Origin: a virus
Strand: one strand, 5' to 3'
DNA: 64,000 bases
Virus record (IMG/VR): IMGVR_UViG_3300028867_000005
Location: 1-64,000 of that record
Part shown: positions 7,347 through 15,966 of the stretch, in pieces
Layout of the letters: every line of letters starts with the position of its first letter
Numbering within the stretch: position 1 is the first letter of the stretch
The notes under the pieces: generated by a model
What the model was told of the DNA's origin: nothing
What the model saw: the letters and a program-made list of their open reading frames with translations, nothing else
The model's database searches: none
Position numbers and translations under genes: made by a program

Positions 7347-7897
7347 AAAAGCGCAAACTGTGCCGGCCTGCGCCGGGCATGATCATATCCGTGCTTCGCC
7401 AAGAGGCGACAAACCGCAAGCTATGGGATGAGCTCCAGCGCTACCGCGCCAGCGACAAGGCAAACCGGGAGCTGGCATGCTACCTGCGCAGCAAGCTGTT
7501 TCACTTAGAGAGCCGGGTGGACCAGGCCCTCCATGTGTTTGGCCGCTTCAGCGCTCTGCAAGACCCTATTGACATGGCTCCGGTAGGCACCAAACCGCCT
7601 GAGCGCATACAAATCGGTGTACCTTTTGGCATTGAACAAAGGTTCACTTCCACGTCAGATCCGCTGCATGAGCCTGGCCTGACCGTTAAGGTCGAAATGC
7701 TGGAGCGGCTTTCGGTTAAATTTTTGCCGTCAAAAAATTGTTTAGGCAGAAACTTGCTCATGCGCTATGGCGAAGGGCAGGTATCTGCCTATTTCGATCA
7801 GGCCGCCTTCGACCTGAAACACCATGACGACATCGTGAAGGTCATCCTGCCCGATCTGCTGCGGCAGATGGTGGAAAAGCTGAGAGAGTACCGGTGA
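7343..7897 (+). CDS. Hypothetical protein
   Basis: A 184-residue protein beginning MKKRKLCRPAPGMIISVL. The N-terminal third is helical and basic (LWDELQRYRASDKANREL). The rest is mixed and unrecognised. The ATG overlaps the previous stop, and its stop overlaps the GTG start of the methyltransferase, so it is probably co-translated with that enzyme. A role linked to DNA modification is possible from position only. Confidence 0.65.
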   Translation: MKKRKLCRPAPGMIISVLRQEATNRKLWDELQRYRASDKANRELACYLRSKLFHLESRVDQALHVFGRFSALQDPIDMAPVGTKPPERIQIGVPFGIEQRFTSTSDPLHEPGLTVKVEMLERLSVKFLPSKNCLGRNLLMRYGEGQVSAYFDQAAFDLKHHDDIVKVILPDLLRQMVEKLREYR

Positions 7898-9060
7898 AAA
7901 TTACAACAGACACTGACAGCCAGTTTATCAGCGACCGCGCCACGCTGCTGCAGACCGATTGCCTGCTGGCGCTGCGCAACATGCCGGATAATCACGTCGA
8001 CAGCATCGTAGTGGACCCGCCCTACGGCCTGCGCTTCATGGGCCGCAAGTGGGATTACGCCGTCCCTGCGGTAGAGGTCTGGGCGGAGTGCCTGCGGGTA
8101 CTGAAGCCGGGCGGATACCTGTTGTGCTTCGCCGGCACGCGGACCCAGCACCGCATGACCTGCAACATCGAGGATGCTGGTTTCGAGATCCGCGACATGA
8201 TTGCCTGGGTATACGGGAGCGGCTTCCCGAAGTCCGTCAACCTGTCGGCCGCCTTGGGCGCCAAGGTGGACTATGCCGACCGCCAGCACCTGGAGGACTG
8301 GGGTACTGCGCTGAAGCCAGCCATGGAGCCGATTACCATGGCGCGCAAGCCCTTGATCGGGACCATTGCTGAAAACTGGATGGAGCATGGCACCGGCGCC
8401 CTGAATATCGGCGGATGCCGCATCGAAACCAATGGCGAGGCCCTGCGCGTGGGCGCCGAGGCTGGCCGCTGGCCGGCAAACCTGGTTCATGATGGCAGTG
8501 ACGAGGTGGTGGCGCACTTCCCGGACGAGGCTGGGCAGGCTGGGCAGTTGAATACTAGAAATTCAGATAAGCACCGCAATACCTATGGTGCTTTTGCTGG
8601 AGACGAAGACGCAAATTTCACTCCGCATGATGAGCGAGGTAATGCTGCACGCTTTTTCTACGCAGCCAAGGCCAGCGTGATGGACCGCGAGGAAGGGCTC
8701 GAGCTGTTCATGCGCCGGCCGCTGGCCTACGGTAATCAGGCCCAGGCGGAAGTGGCCCGCGGTAACATCGAGCACGCCGGCCTGTCGGGCATGAATACCG
8801 TGAAGATGCGCGCGAACATCCACCCCACTGTCAAGCCGACCAGTCTCATGCGCTGGCTGTGCCGGCTGGTAACGCCACCGGGCGGCCTGGTGCTGGACCC
8901 GTACGCAGGCAGCGGGAGTACCGGCAAAGCGGCCATGCTCGAGGGGTTTCGGTTCATCGGCATGGAATTGGAGAAAGAATACTTCCTGGTGGCTGTCGGT
9001 CGGGTGAAGTTCGGGTGGTATAACTGGCTGGCCGAGAATGCGCAGGGGAGTTTGTTTTGA
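7894..9060 (+). CDS. DNA N6-adenine/N4-cytosine methyltransferase, beta class
   Basis: A 388-residue SAM-dependent methyltransferase acting on an exocyclic amino group of a DNA base. The catalytic motif DPPYGLRFMG is at residues 41-50, and the SAM-binding motif DPYAGSGSTGKAA near 336-348 comes later, followed by GMELEKEYF. This IV-then-I order is that of beta-class enzymes, with the target-recognition region between. The DPPY form favours N6-adenine but does not prove it. It starts at a GTG overlapping the upstream TGA. With the cytosine-C5 enzyme on the left arm, the phage carries two independent modification activities. Adjacent small genes give no sign of a partner endonuclease. Confidence 0.9.
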   Translation: MKITTDTDSQFISDRATLLQTDCLLALRNMPDNHVDSIVVDPPYGLRFMGRKWDYAVPAVEVWAECLRVLKPGGYLLCFAGTRTQHRMTCNIEDAGFEIRDMIAWVYGSGFPKSVNLSAALGAKVDYADRQHLEDWGTALKPAMEPITMARKPLIGTIAENWMEHGTGALNIGGCRIETNGEALRVGAEAGRWPANLVHDGSDEVVAHFPDEAGQAGQLNTRNSDKHRNTYGAFAGDEDANFTPHDERGNAARFFYAAKASVMDREEGLELFMRRPLAYGNQAQAEVARGNIEHAGLSGMNTVKMRANIHPTVKPTSLMRWLCRLVTPPGGLVLDPYAGSGSTGKAAMLEGFRFIGMELEKEYFLVAVGRVKFGWYNWLAENAQGSLF

Positions 9061-9290
9061 TGGCTTTATTTGAGGATTTGAGTATGGACATTAAAAAAGA
9101 CCCGCCGCCTGTGGAGTTGGTTTCTCTCGTCGGAAGCCCTGCACCTGCCAATCCGATTCAGACCGTCATCACCACGCGCGGCTGGGAATACCTGCGCTGG
9201 GAAGTGGTGCGCCGCATCATGGGCAAGCTGGTAAACACTGACCGCGGCTTTAAAATCTGGAAACTCCACATTCGCATAGGATGGTACTGA
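9060..9290 (+). CDS. Hypothetical protein
   Basis: A 76-residue protein (MALFEDLSMDIKKDPPPVEL...) with an amphipathic C-terminal half (GWEYLRWEVVRRIMGKLV). The ATG overlaps the methyltransferase stop. No family recognised. Confidence 0.6.
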   Translation: MALFEDLSMDIKKDPPPVELVSLVGSPAPANPIQTVITTRGWEYLRWEVVRRIMGKLVNTDRGFKIWKLHIRIGWY

Positions 9291-9292
9291 TC

Positions 9293-9529
9293 ATGAATAT
9301 CAAAGAACTGATAGCGGCAGTTGCCACCTATCGTGATGGCACCAACGATTTGGCGCCAGAGGAAATCCATCTCATTACTGAAGGCATCAATGCTATCAGC
9401 CGTCGCATGATTGTGACGCAGTTGATAGCAGGGATGGCAGCAGCTGACGACTATACGCCTAGATTGATTGATAAAACTGATATAGATCATGCGGTGCGCA
9501 TTGCCGACCTGATTATCGAGGCAACATGA
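9293..9529 (+). CDS. Small helical protein
   Basis: A 78-residue, mostly helical protein (MNIKELIAAVATYRDG...; IDHAVRIADLIIEAT). The ATG at 9293 is preferred to one at 9281 because an AGGA site lies at a better distance. Its stop overlaps the next ATG. Function unknown. Confidence 0.6.
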   Translation: MNIKELIAAVATYRDGTNDLAPEEIHLITEGINAISRRMIVTQLIAGMAAADDYTPRLIDKTDIDHAVRIADLIIEAT

Positions 9530-9699
9530 CCCGCACTACTCACACCTACGCCGTGCTCGAGGTCAGCCCCGAGGCCTACGCTGAAATCAAGCGCGGGCTG
9601 CTGGCGGCCGGCTACGACCACGCCATTACCAAGGACGGCCGCGAGGCCGAAACCATCGACATGCACGGCATCGCATTGCAGGTGAAAGCTGATGACTGA
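9526..9699 (+). CDS. Small conserved-type phage protein
   Basis: A 57-residue protein (MTRTTHTYAVLEVSPEAYAE...; IDMHGIALQV). Short acidic proteins with the pattern AxLEVSxxAYxEI and IDMxGIAL are common in phage early regions and remain uncharacterised. Coupled to both neighbours by overlaps. Confidence 0.65.
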   Translation: MTRTTHTYAVLEVSPEAYAEIKRGLLAAGYDHAITKDGREAETIDMHGIALQVKADD

Positions 9700-10105
9700 C
9701 GCAGCCCTGATCACAATCAGCGAGCTCCCCATTACCAACCGAGCGCGCAATGCACTGGCGGTCGCCAATATCAGGACGGTGGCCGACCTGCTGCACTACA
9801 CGCCGACCCAGTTGCTGGCCGGTGTATCGGAATTCGGCAATACTTCCCTGAAGTCGGTGGAGGAAGCGATAGAGGCGCGCGGGTTCCAGCTCAAAACGGA
9901 AACCAGCCGCCCCATGCGCGTGAGCCGCGCTGACCACCTGATAAAGCACACGGCGGATCTCGCCGAAGACCTGCGGGCCCTGCGTGAGAAAAATGCAGAC
10001 CTGGAGGAAGACAACAAGCGCCTGCTGCGTGCGCTGGAAGTTTCCCGCCAGCAGATTGCTACCCTGACCACTACCATCAAAAACAACCAGAAAGAGAGGG
10101 CTTGA
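9692..10105 (+). CDS. RNA polymerase alpha-CTD-like protein with coiled coil
   Basis: A 137-residue protein. Residues about 9-64 (from LPITNRARNALAVANI to SVEEAIEARGFQL) align along their length with the C-terminal domain of the bacterial RNA polymerase alpha subunit, which contacts UP-element DNA and activators. The equivalents of E. coli Arg265, Asn268, Gly296 and Ser299 are kept, while Lys298 and Glu302 are replaced. Residues about 85-125 form a coiled coil rich in Glu, Lys and Leu, in place of the alpha N-terminal domain. A helix-hairpin-helix DNA-binding protein of other function is the alternative. Acting on host transcription is inferred from the fold and these residues. Confidence 0.75.
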   Translation: MTDAALITISELPITNRARNALAVANIRTVADLLHYTPTQLLAGVSEFGNTSLKSVEEAIEARGFQLKTETSRPMRVSRADHLIKHTADLAEDLRALREKNADLEEDNKRLLRALEVSRQQIATLTTTIKNNQKERA

Positions 10106-10106
10106 A

Positions 10107-10544
10107 ATGCTTACCATCCTGTTCCTGCTGCTGTTCGTGCACTACCTGGCCGACTACCCGCTTCAGGGTGATTTTCTGGCGAAGGCGAAAAACCATAATA
10201 CCCGGACGCTTCCTGATTATGCTGTCGGTGGTGGTGTGCCCGGTGTCCCCTGGTATCAGGCGCTGTTCGCTCACGCCTTCATTCAGGCAGGTTTCGTCTA
10301 CCTGGTGACCGGCTGCATGGGCTTTGCGCTGGCTGAGCTGGTGCTGCACTTTGCCATTGACTACTGCAAGTCGGCTGGAGGATTCCAGCTTTCAGGCATG
10401 GATGGCGCGTGCGCCCGGACACCGTGCCAGTGTGAAGCCTGCCTGCGCTTCGCCTACAACTTCGACCAGCTGGCGCACGTCGCATGCAAGGTGTGCTATG
10501 TGCTGATTGCCTATTATTCCGGCATCCATATGGGGCTTTTCTGA
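10107..10544 (+). CDS. DUF3307 family membrane protein
   Basis: A 145-residue membrane protein with the DUF3307 pattern: FVHYLADYPLQGDFLAKAK near the N-terminus, then VTGCMGFALAELVLHFAID and FNFDQ-like FDQLAHVACKV. Conserved His and Asp residues in H-x3-D and HxxxD positions suggest a buried polar site. Three or four hydrophobic segments are visible. The family is common in phages and plasmids, and its function is unknown. An extra Cys-containing loop (CARTPCQCEAC) between the last two segments is unusual. Confidence 0.8.
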   Translation: MLTILFLLLFVHYLADYPLQGDFLAKAKNHNTRTLPDYAVGGGVPGVPWYQALFAHAFIQAGFVYLVTGCMGFALAELVLHFAIDYCKSAGGFQLSGMDGACARTPCQCEACLRFAYNFDQLAHVACKVCYVLIAYYSGIHMGLF

Positions 10545-10768
10545 TGATCTGCTATCTGCTGGAGAGCCCGCAAACGCAGCCCTTTTATGTCGCGCTGCTT
10601 GAAAGGACGCTTGGCCGCGGCATGCCGTACTGGACGGCCAGCCCGCAAAAAGCGATACGCTTTGTGCGCAAACAGGACGCGGAATTGTTTCAGGTTCTGG
10701 TGTCTAGCTATCTGCCGGCCATGATTTGCCATGTAGTGACCCATGAGTTCGACGACCCCGCTGTGTGA
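10544..10768 (+). CDS. Hypothetical protein
   Basis: A 74-residue protein (MICYLLESPQTQPFYVALLE...) with no recognised motif. The start at 10544 overlaps the previous stop. The frame is open upstream, but that part is antisense-like and lies inside DUF3307. Confidence 0.6.
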   Translation: MICYLLESPQTQPFYVALLERTLGRGMPYWTASPQKAIRFVRKQDAELFQVLVSSYLPAMICHVVTHEFDDPAV

Positions 10769-10803
10769 TGCTATCTTGGCGAGGACCGCCAAGGGGGTGC
10801 ATC

Positions 10804-10998
10804 ATGCGCATGGAAGTGCGGATAGATACCAAGCACGGTACGCTGTTTCTGATGCACCCAGCCGCGCGCAGGGTGTTTTTTCTACCAAGCGCTGAGCTGG
10901 TGCAAAGACTCCAGCCGGCGCTGGCGGTTCTGCGCTTCATTCGTGACCCGCTCGGCCAGATTGTGCCGGGCCCGGAGGACGATGATGGGGTTCCGTGA
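10804..10998 (+). CDS. Small hypothetical protein
   Basis: A 64-residue protein (MRMEVRIDTKHGTLFLMHPA...). A GGGGGTG site 6 nt before the ATG at 10804 decides this start over one at 10768. No family recognised. Confidence 0.55.
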   Translation: MRMEVRIDTKHGTLFLMHPAARRVFFLPSAELVQRLQPALAVLRFIRDPLGQIVPGPEDDDGVP

Positions 10999-11227
10999 CC
11001 TGTATACCGAAAACGATGGCAAGACCTGGTGCCCTGTGCGCGTGGTCGGGATCTTGGGCTCCGCCCAGTTCCTGATCAATGAGCAGGTGCAGTTTATCAA
11101 GACCTGGACCATGGCCGCCGGCTATGGCACTGAACTGGCCCTGGTCATTGCCGCGGTTGGTACCGCCTTTGCGCTGAAGTCGATGCAGGAGAGCAAGGCA
11201 CCTTCGCCGACCGCTGACCCTGCCTGA
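10985..11227 (+). CDS. Small single-span membrane protein
   Basis: An 80-residue protein (MGFRDLYTENDGKTWCPVRV) with a hydrophobic helix GTELALVIAAVGTAFAL. A GGAGG site fits the second of two adjacent ATGs. The small size and one membrane span would suit a holin or a membrane regulator, but there is no lysis cassette around it. Confidence 0.6.
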   Translation: MGFRDLYTENDGKTWCPVRVVGILGSAQFLINEQVQFIKTWTMAAGYGTELALVIAAVGTAFALKSMQESKAPSPTADPA

Positions 11228-11264
11228 AAACAGCTGCCACGGATGGCGGCTTTGGAGAGAGAAA

Positions 11265-11468
11265 ATGACAGAGCCAATCGAGGTTCGCGTACCGATGATG
11301 CCGGGCATTATGTCCGACCATGAAATGCAGCAGACCATTGTTGACAAGCTGCTGGCCGCCGGTGTCCCAGTCGTAAGCACGATGCAGGGCGCCACCGTGA
11401 CCAAGGGCATCTTGCACAAAAGCACCAATCCGATGAATTTTGAAATGGTTTTCAGGTGGGAGCCATGA
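11265..11468 (+). CDS. Small hypothetical protein
   Basis: A 67-residue protein with a good GGAGAG site. No motif recognised; the pattern IVDKLLAAGVPVVSTM is a helix followed by a strand. Its stop overlaps the next start. Confidence 0.6.
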   Translation: MTEPIEVRVPMMPGIMSDHEMQQTIVDKLLAAGVPVVSTMQGATVTKGILHKSTNPMNFEMVFRWEP

Positions 11469-11782
11469 GCGAGCGTCCAAACCCAAGGTTCAGCCCCGGC
11501 GAGCCGGCTATCGTTGATGTGAGCGGCCTACCGCCTGGTGAATGGTCGCGTATGCACGGCTGGCGCGTAATCGTTATTGGTTCAATTTACGCAGAGAATG
11601 ATAAGGTTTTCGCATACGAGACAATGCCTGATACGTCTATTTTCGATGAAGGATATGGCTCTGATTTACTGATTTCAGAGAATGAATTGCGCCCCCTGCC
11701 GCCCGAGGAATCAATTCTCAAGGTGGTCACGGAAACCCTGCCGGTACCGGCGCAAGTGGCTGAAGACTGCCCTTTCTTCTGA
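11465..11782 (+). CDS. Hypothetical protein, small beta-barrel-like
   Basis: A 105-residue protein. FSPGEPAIVDVSGLPPGEW, GWRVIVIGSI and a later strand-rich segment look like a small SH3-like or OB-like barrel. No family recognised. Start fixed by ATGA overlap. Confidence 0.6.
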   Translation: MSERPNPRFSPGEPAIVDVSGLPPGEWSRMHGWRVIVIGSIYAENDKVFAYETMPDTSIFDEGYGSDLLISENELRPLPPEESILKVVTETLPVPAQVAEDCPFF

Positions 11783-11792
11783 GCGAGGCGCT

Positions 11793-12131
11793 ATGACTGT
11801 TTACGTCGATGACATGCGCGCCCAGTACGGTCGGCTGATCATGTGCCACATGCTGGCCGATACCGACGATGAGCTCCACACCATGGCCGCCCGCATTGGT
11901 GTGGCCCGCCGCTGGTGGCAGTCCCCGGAGAAAACCAGCGGGAGCCACTACGACATTGCCCTAAGTAAGCGCGCGTTGGCCGTCGCCGCCGGTGCCATGG
12001 AAATCACCATGCGGCAGGCCGCGGCTATGAACTTCAGGCGCAGGGTGTCCGGCGAGCTCGGCGACCCGGCCGGCGCTGTTGAATGGATGCTTTCATACAA
12101 AAAGGATAAGAGTAATGCTGCTGAAAATTAA
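11793..12131 (+). CDS. DUF4031 domain protein
   Basis: A 112-residue protein matching the DUF4031 pattern: MTVYVDDMRAQYGRLIMCHM, then ADTDDELHTMAARIGVARRW, HYDIALSKRALAV and a final GAMEITMRQ. This small domain is widespread in phages and actinobacteria and has no assigned function. The last 17 nt overlap the peptide deformylase gene, implying coupling. Confidence 0.85.
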   Translation: MTVYVDDMRAQYGRLIMCHMLADTDDELHTMAARIGVARRWWQSPEKTSGSHYDIALSKRALAVAAGAMEITMRQAAAMNFRRRVSGELGDPAGAVEWMLSYKKDKSNAAEN

Positions 12132-12579
12132 AAACGGGGCCAGCCCCATGCTTCGCCTGATCGCTGAGCCGGTGGCCGAGGTCACGTCGGATATCCGCAC
12201 GCTGGCAGCGGACATGCGCAAGACGATGTTTCGCGCCCGCGGCATCGGCTTGGCAGCGCCCCAGGTGGGCCGGTCCATCCGCATGATCGTGGTATGCGAG
12301 ACGCCGACCAAGGCGCTGGTGCTGATCAACCCGGAATATACCCCGGTGGGCGAGCTGACTACGGCCATGCCCGGCGGTGAGGGCTGCCTGTCGTTCCCTG
12401 GCCAGTTCGTGCACATCAAGCGCCTGACCACCATCGACGTGAAGGCCATTGATGAGAACGGCCTGCCCGTAGCTTTCCGCGCCACAGGCAAGCTGGCCAT
12501 CTGCATCCAGCATGAGGTCGACCACCTGGACGGAAAACTGATCGTTGACCATGTGCAGAAGAGGAAGCTCAATGGATGA
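12115..12579 (+). CDS. def: Peptide deformylase
   Basis: A 154-residue metalloenzyme that removes the formyl group from the N-terminal Met of nascent proteins. All three family motifs are complete: GIGLAAPQVG (43-52), EGCLSF with metal ligand Cys91, and QHEVDHLDG with His133, Glu134 and His137. Phage versions are short at the C-terminus, as here. It sits among early-type genes, just upstream of a metallopeptidase and the terminase. Known phage deformylases can take over nascent-chain processing from the host; whether this one does is inference. Confidence 0.93.
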   Translation: MLLKIKNGASPMLRLIAEPVAEVTSDIRTLAADMRKTMFRARGIGLAAPQVGRSIRMIVVCETPTKALVLINPEYTPVGELTTAMPGGEGCLSFPGQFVHIKRLTTIDVKAIDENGLPVAFRATGKLAICIQHEVDHLDGKLIVDHVQKRKLNG

Positions 12580-13114
12580 CTACGAAAAGTTCCTGATGCC
12601 GCCGGATGATGGAAGCGGCCTCGACCCGCTGGTGCATTACGCCAAGGTGGTCGCCATGCCCGAGCATAAGCACCTGGCCGAAGGCCGCCCCAGGGTGGCG
12701 TTCCTGCTGCGCGAAGACCCGAAAATCTGCCAGTGCAAGGTGGAGCTGGGGTCCGTGCACATGCCCAAAGTGCAGGGCTCGCTCAAGGACGTATTCACCT
12801 GGTCGCTGCGCCGCCTGCTGGGCTTCGCGCCTGATTACCTGATGATTCTGGACCGCGAATACTGGATGAGCTCGACTGACCGCCTGCGCGAGATCCTGAT
12901 TTTTCACGAAGCCAGCCACATGATCCAGAAGACCAACAAGGACGGCGACCCGAGCTATGACTCGGACGGCCTGCCGGTGTGGGGCCTGGTGGGGCACGAT
13001 ATCGAAGAGTTCGACTCTGTGGTCCGCCGGTATGGCGCCTACCATACGACGGTCAGCTCGTTTGTTGAGGCAGCGCTCGAGGGTGAGAGCAAGTTTCGGA
13101 GTGGTGGCGCGTGA
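12572..13114 (+). CDS. Putative phage metallopeptidase
   Basis: A 180-residue protein with the zincin motif HEASH (112-116) in ILIFHEASHMIQK and a downstream HDIEEF segment that could supply the third ligand. These features match the phage-metallopeptidase domain found widely next to terminase genes. Residues 75-100 (WSLRRLLGFAPDYLMILD) precede the active site in the usual way. The ATG overlaps the deformylase stop by 8 nt. The substrate is unknown. Confidence 0.75.
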   Translation: MDDYEKFLMPPDDGSGLDPLVHYAKVVAMPEHKHLAEGRPRVAFLLREDPKICQCKVELGSVHMPKVQGSLKDVFTWSLRRLLGFAPDYLMILDREYWMSSTDRLREILIFHEASHMIQKTNKDGDPSYDSDGLPVWGLVGHDIEEFDSVVRRYGAYHTTVSSFVEAALEGESKFRSGGA

Positions 13115-13833
13115 GCATACCCAAGCTGCGGATAAGTGATGTTGCGGAGGAAATCAAGGTAGCGCTGAAGCGCGGCGACTCCGCCCATCTGGAGCTCTAC
13201 GAGCGGTATCTGATCAAAATCCGCGCCGGTGAATTCCAGCCGCTGCATAAAGCCACATGGTTCCGCTGGGTGGCATCCATCCGGGGTGACCGGCCGGAGC
13301 GTGCCGCAGTCACTGCGCGCAAGGCCGCCAAGCACCTGCCCGCCGCGCCCCCGCCGGCCTACATCAACCAGTACCCCGGCCGTTCCGTGCGCAGCCTGGA
13401 CATTCTCGGCCGGCTCGATGAGCTGTACGAGGATGCCAAAAAGCTCCGCGACTATGCGCTGACGGAAGAGGGCAAGGTGAAGTCGCCGAAGTTCCTTGGC
13501 GAGAGCATCAAGATTCGCCGGGATCTGCTGGAGTCGGCGCTCGAGGCGGTTAAAGAGGTTTACAACCTGGAGCGCATGGAGGACTTCTACCGGATTATCC
13601 TGGAGGAAATATCGGATGAGTCGTCAGAGCTGGGTGGCCGCATCATTGACCGCCTGCGCCGTGCCAACGAAAAGCACATGATGACGCCCGACTGTGACCC
13701 GCGCGCACGCGACCACAACAAGCCTGCTGAGGCGCACATGCCGGAAATGCGTGAGCCTGCGCCGCCGGCTGAGCCTGAGTCGCCACCCCGGCCGGCGCCG
13801 GACCCGCTCGATGACGACGAGGCTATGTTTTAA
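13111..13833 (+). CDS. Candidate terminase small subunit
   Basis: A 240-residue protein directly before, and overlapping, the large terminase gene. The first 60 residues are helical and basic (ISDVAEEIKVALKRGD; HKATWFRWVASIRG), the middle is a long coiled coil (LDELYEDAKKLRDYAL; ALEAVKEVYNLE), and the C-terminus is a Pro/Glu-rich tail. DNA-binding head, coiled-coil oligomerisation region and flexible tail fit a small terminase, but the call rests mainly on position. It starts at GTG overlapping the previous TGA. Confidence 0.6.
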   Translation: MSIPKLRISDVAEEIKVALKRGDSAHLELYERYLIKIRAGEFQPLHKATWFRWVASIRGDRPERAAVTARKAAKHLPAAPPPAYINQYPGRSVRSLDILGRLDELYEDAKKLRDYALTEEGKVKSPKFLGESIKIRRDLLESALEAVKEVYNLERMEDFYRIILEEISDESSELGGRIIDRLRRANEKHMMTPDCDPRARDHNKPAEAHMPEMREPAPPAEPESPPRPAPDPLDDDEAMF

Positions 13834-15908
13834 TGGCATTCCCCTCGCTGCTCCGCAAGAAAGCCACATTCGGCGACATGACCGCCAAGCTCAATGAGCT
13901 GTGTGACCAGTTCGAGGGTATTACTGGTGGCGAGCTGACGGAGGCTATGCGCATTATCGGGCCCGCGGAGACGTTCCGGGAGTGGTGCCTGCGCTTGGCC
14001 GAAGAGGGGCTTGAGGTCGATAACAAGCCGTTCCGGCTGGATAACCGCAAATCCATGTGGTTCATCTACGACCAGATCCCCACCACCATCGAGGAAGCCT
14101 ACGGCAAGACGGTGGCGCTGATGAAGTGCGCCCAGGTGGGTTTCACGGTCATGGAAATGCTGGCGGCCATCTACATGGCCATCAAGTTTATGCCGTTGTC
14201 GGCCGGTATGTTCCTGCCCGACATGAAGCTGGCCGGCATCAAGTCCAGCCTGCGCTTTCTGCCGATCATTCGCACAATCCCTGCCGTCTACAACATGATG
14301 ATGGGTGAGAGCTCAGCGCCACCGGACCCGCGCCAGCCCCGCCGCGCGAAGACAGAAGGCAATGTGCTGACGCGCACGCTCGGCAAGTCCAAGTTTTTCT
14401 TCCTGTGGACCACCGGCAAGAGCATGACGGAATCCAACCCCATGGATTTCCTGTCGTTTGACGAAGTACAGAACATGCTCATCGCCGACATGGAAAAGGC
14501 GCGCGAGCGCTTGTCGGCCAGCCTGGTCAAGTTCACGCTGATGGGCTCGACTGCAAAATGGGAGGACGCGGATATCCACTACTGGTACATCCGCGGCGAC
14601 CAGCACCAGTTCCATACCCGCTGCCCGGCCTGCAATGTGCTGCAGGTGATGACGGACCACTTCCCCGGCTGCATATCCTACAACGTGAAGGACGAGGCCA
14701 CCGGCGAGCTGAAATGGCCGACGGCGCCAGAAGACGACTACATTTACACTTGCTTCAGCTGCAATGCTTACCTGGCTGATACCCAGGACGGCGAGTGGAT
14801 TCCGAAAAATCCGAAGGCCCGTATTCGCAGTCTCCAGTACCACCAGATGCTGAGCCCGACCATATCCGCGCGTGAAATGATTGAGGCTTATCGTGATGCT
14901 GAGGACATGCAGAATTTTTATAACCGCAAGCTTGGGCTGCCGTATAACGACCCGAGCCTGATACCGGTCAATCTGGCCATGCTGAACGAGTGCGCCGCCC
15001 AGGGCATGGCAATGGGGCTGGAGTGGAAACAGCGCGCAAAGGATACCTTTATGGGTATCGACCAGATGGGCGCGTTCAACGTGGTGATCATCAAGGAGCG
15101 CCTGCCCGATGGCCGCCAGGCTGTTATCCACCTGGAGTACATTTACAGCGATGACCCCTTCGCGCGCTGCGACGTGCTGATGAAGCAATACGGGGTGGCC
15201 GTGTGCGTAGTGGAAACCCTGCCGAATTACAATGACGCGAAGCGCTTTGCCACGCGCCACCCCGGCCGGGTGTTTCTGGCCGACTACGGCGACATTGCCG
15301 ACGACATGCTGCGCTGGGGTGACAGCCCGCTGAACCGCACCGACCGCAAGACGAGTGAGGCTGAGCGCGACCGCTACACGGTCAAGCTCGATCAGTACAA
15401 GTGCATGCAGGTGTCGATGATCAGGTTTGTAAAAACGCTGTGCCTATTCCCTGACCCCAAGGCGCTGGTGCAGGAAGTACTCGACAAGGGCATCCGCACC
15501 CTGGTCCCGGTATGCAAGGATCTCGCGTTCCTGCACTTTACGAAAACCGCCCTGGTTACCGAGAAGGACGAGGAACAGAAGCTTTACCGCCGCAAAGTTA
15601 TCAAGGTCGGTATCGACCCGCATACCAGCTACGCCAACATGCTTTGCGATGCCGCATACGCGCGCGCGCACGGCAACGCGACATTCCTTGTCCCGCCGGA
15701 GTCCAAAAACGTGACGCAAAAGAAAATTGAAGAGGCCCTGCCAGGCCTTAATCAAGGTGTGGTCAACATGATACAAGACCTGCCGCCCGGTGAAATTTGC
15801 GGCAATTGCCGGAACTTCGACGAAGATGGCAACATGTGCAATGCACGCGGCATGACGGTGCGCCCGCGCGACCCAGGGTGTATTCTTTTTTCATCAAATA
15901 GTGATTGA
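13833..15908 (+). CDS. terL: Terminase large subunit, GpA type
   Basis: A 691-residue DNA-packaging ATPase and nuclease. The ATPase motif is around residues 97-106 (MKCAQVGFT, a degenerate Walker A typical of the GpA group), and a DEVQ acidic motif is at 210-213. A zinc knuckle with CPAC and CFSC pairs lies at about residues 264-312, as in lambda GpA relatives. The C-terminus adds CGNCRNFDEDGNMC plus one more Cys, a second possible zinc site not typical of the family. The start ATG overlaps the stop of the candidate small subunit. Overall family confidence is high. Confidence 0.88.
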   Translation: MAFPSLLRKKATFGDMTAKLNELCDQFEGITGGELTEAMRIIGPAETFREWCLRLAEEGLEVDNKPFRLDNRKSMWFIYDQIPTTIEEAYGKTVALMKCAQVGFTVMEMLAAIYMAIKFMPLSAGMFLPDMKLAGIKSSLRFLPIIRTIPAVYNMMMGESSAPPDPRQPRRAKTEGNVLTRTLGKSKFFFLWTTGKSMTESNPMDFLSFDEVQNMLIADMEKARERLSASLVKFTLMGSTAKWEDADIHYWYIRGDQHQFHTRCPACNVLQVMTDHFPGCISYNVKDEATGELKWPTAPEDDYIYTCFSCNAYLADTQDGEWIPKNPKARIRSLQYHQMLSPTISAREMIEAYRDAEDMQNFYNRKLGLPYNDPSLIPVNLAMLNECAAQGMAMGLEWKQRAKDTFMGIDQMGAFNVVIIKERLPDGRQAVIHLEYIYSDDPFARCDVLMKQYGVAVCVVETLPNYNDAKRFATRHPGRVFLADYGDIADDMLRWGDSPLNRTDRKTSEAERDRYTVKLDQYKCMQVSMIRFVKTLCLFPDPKALVQEVLDKGIRTLVPVCKDLAFLHFTKTALVTEKDEEQKLYRRKVIKVGIDPHTSYANMLCDAAYARAHGNATFLVPPESKNVTQKKIEEALPGLNQGVVNMIQDLPPGEICGNCRNFDEDGNMCNARGMTVRPRDPGCILFSSNSD

Positions 15909-15966
15909 CAGGCGATATCTGTTTAATCAAAAATGAGCACACCAAGCCGCCACAAGCGGCAAGAAT

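Noticed and set aside
10985-11227. Holin
   Set aside because: Only one membrane span and no lysis gene nearby; the lysozyme is 47 kb away.
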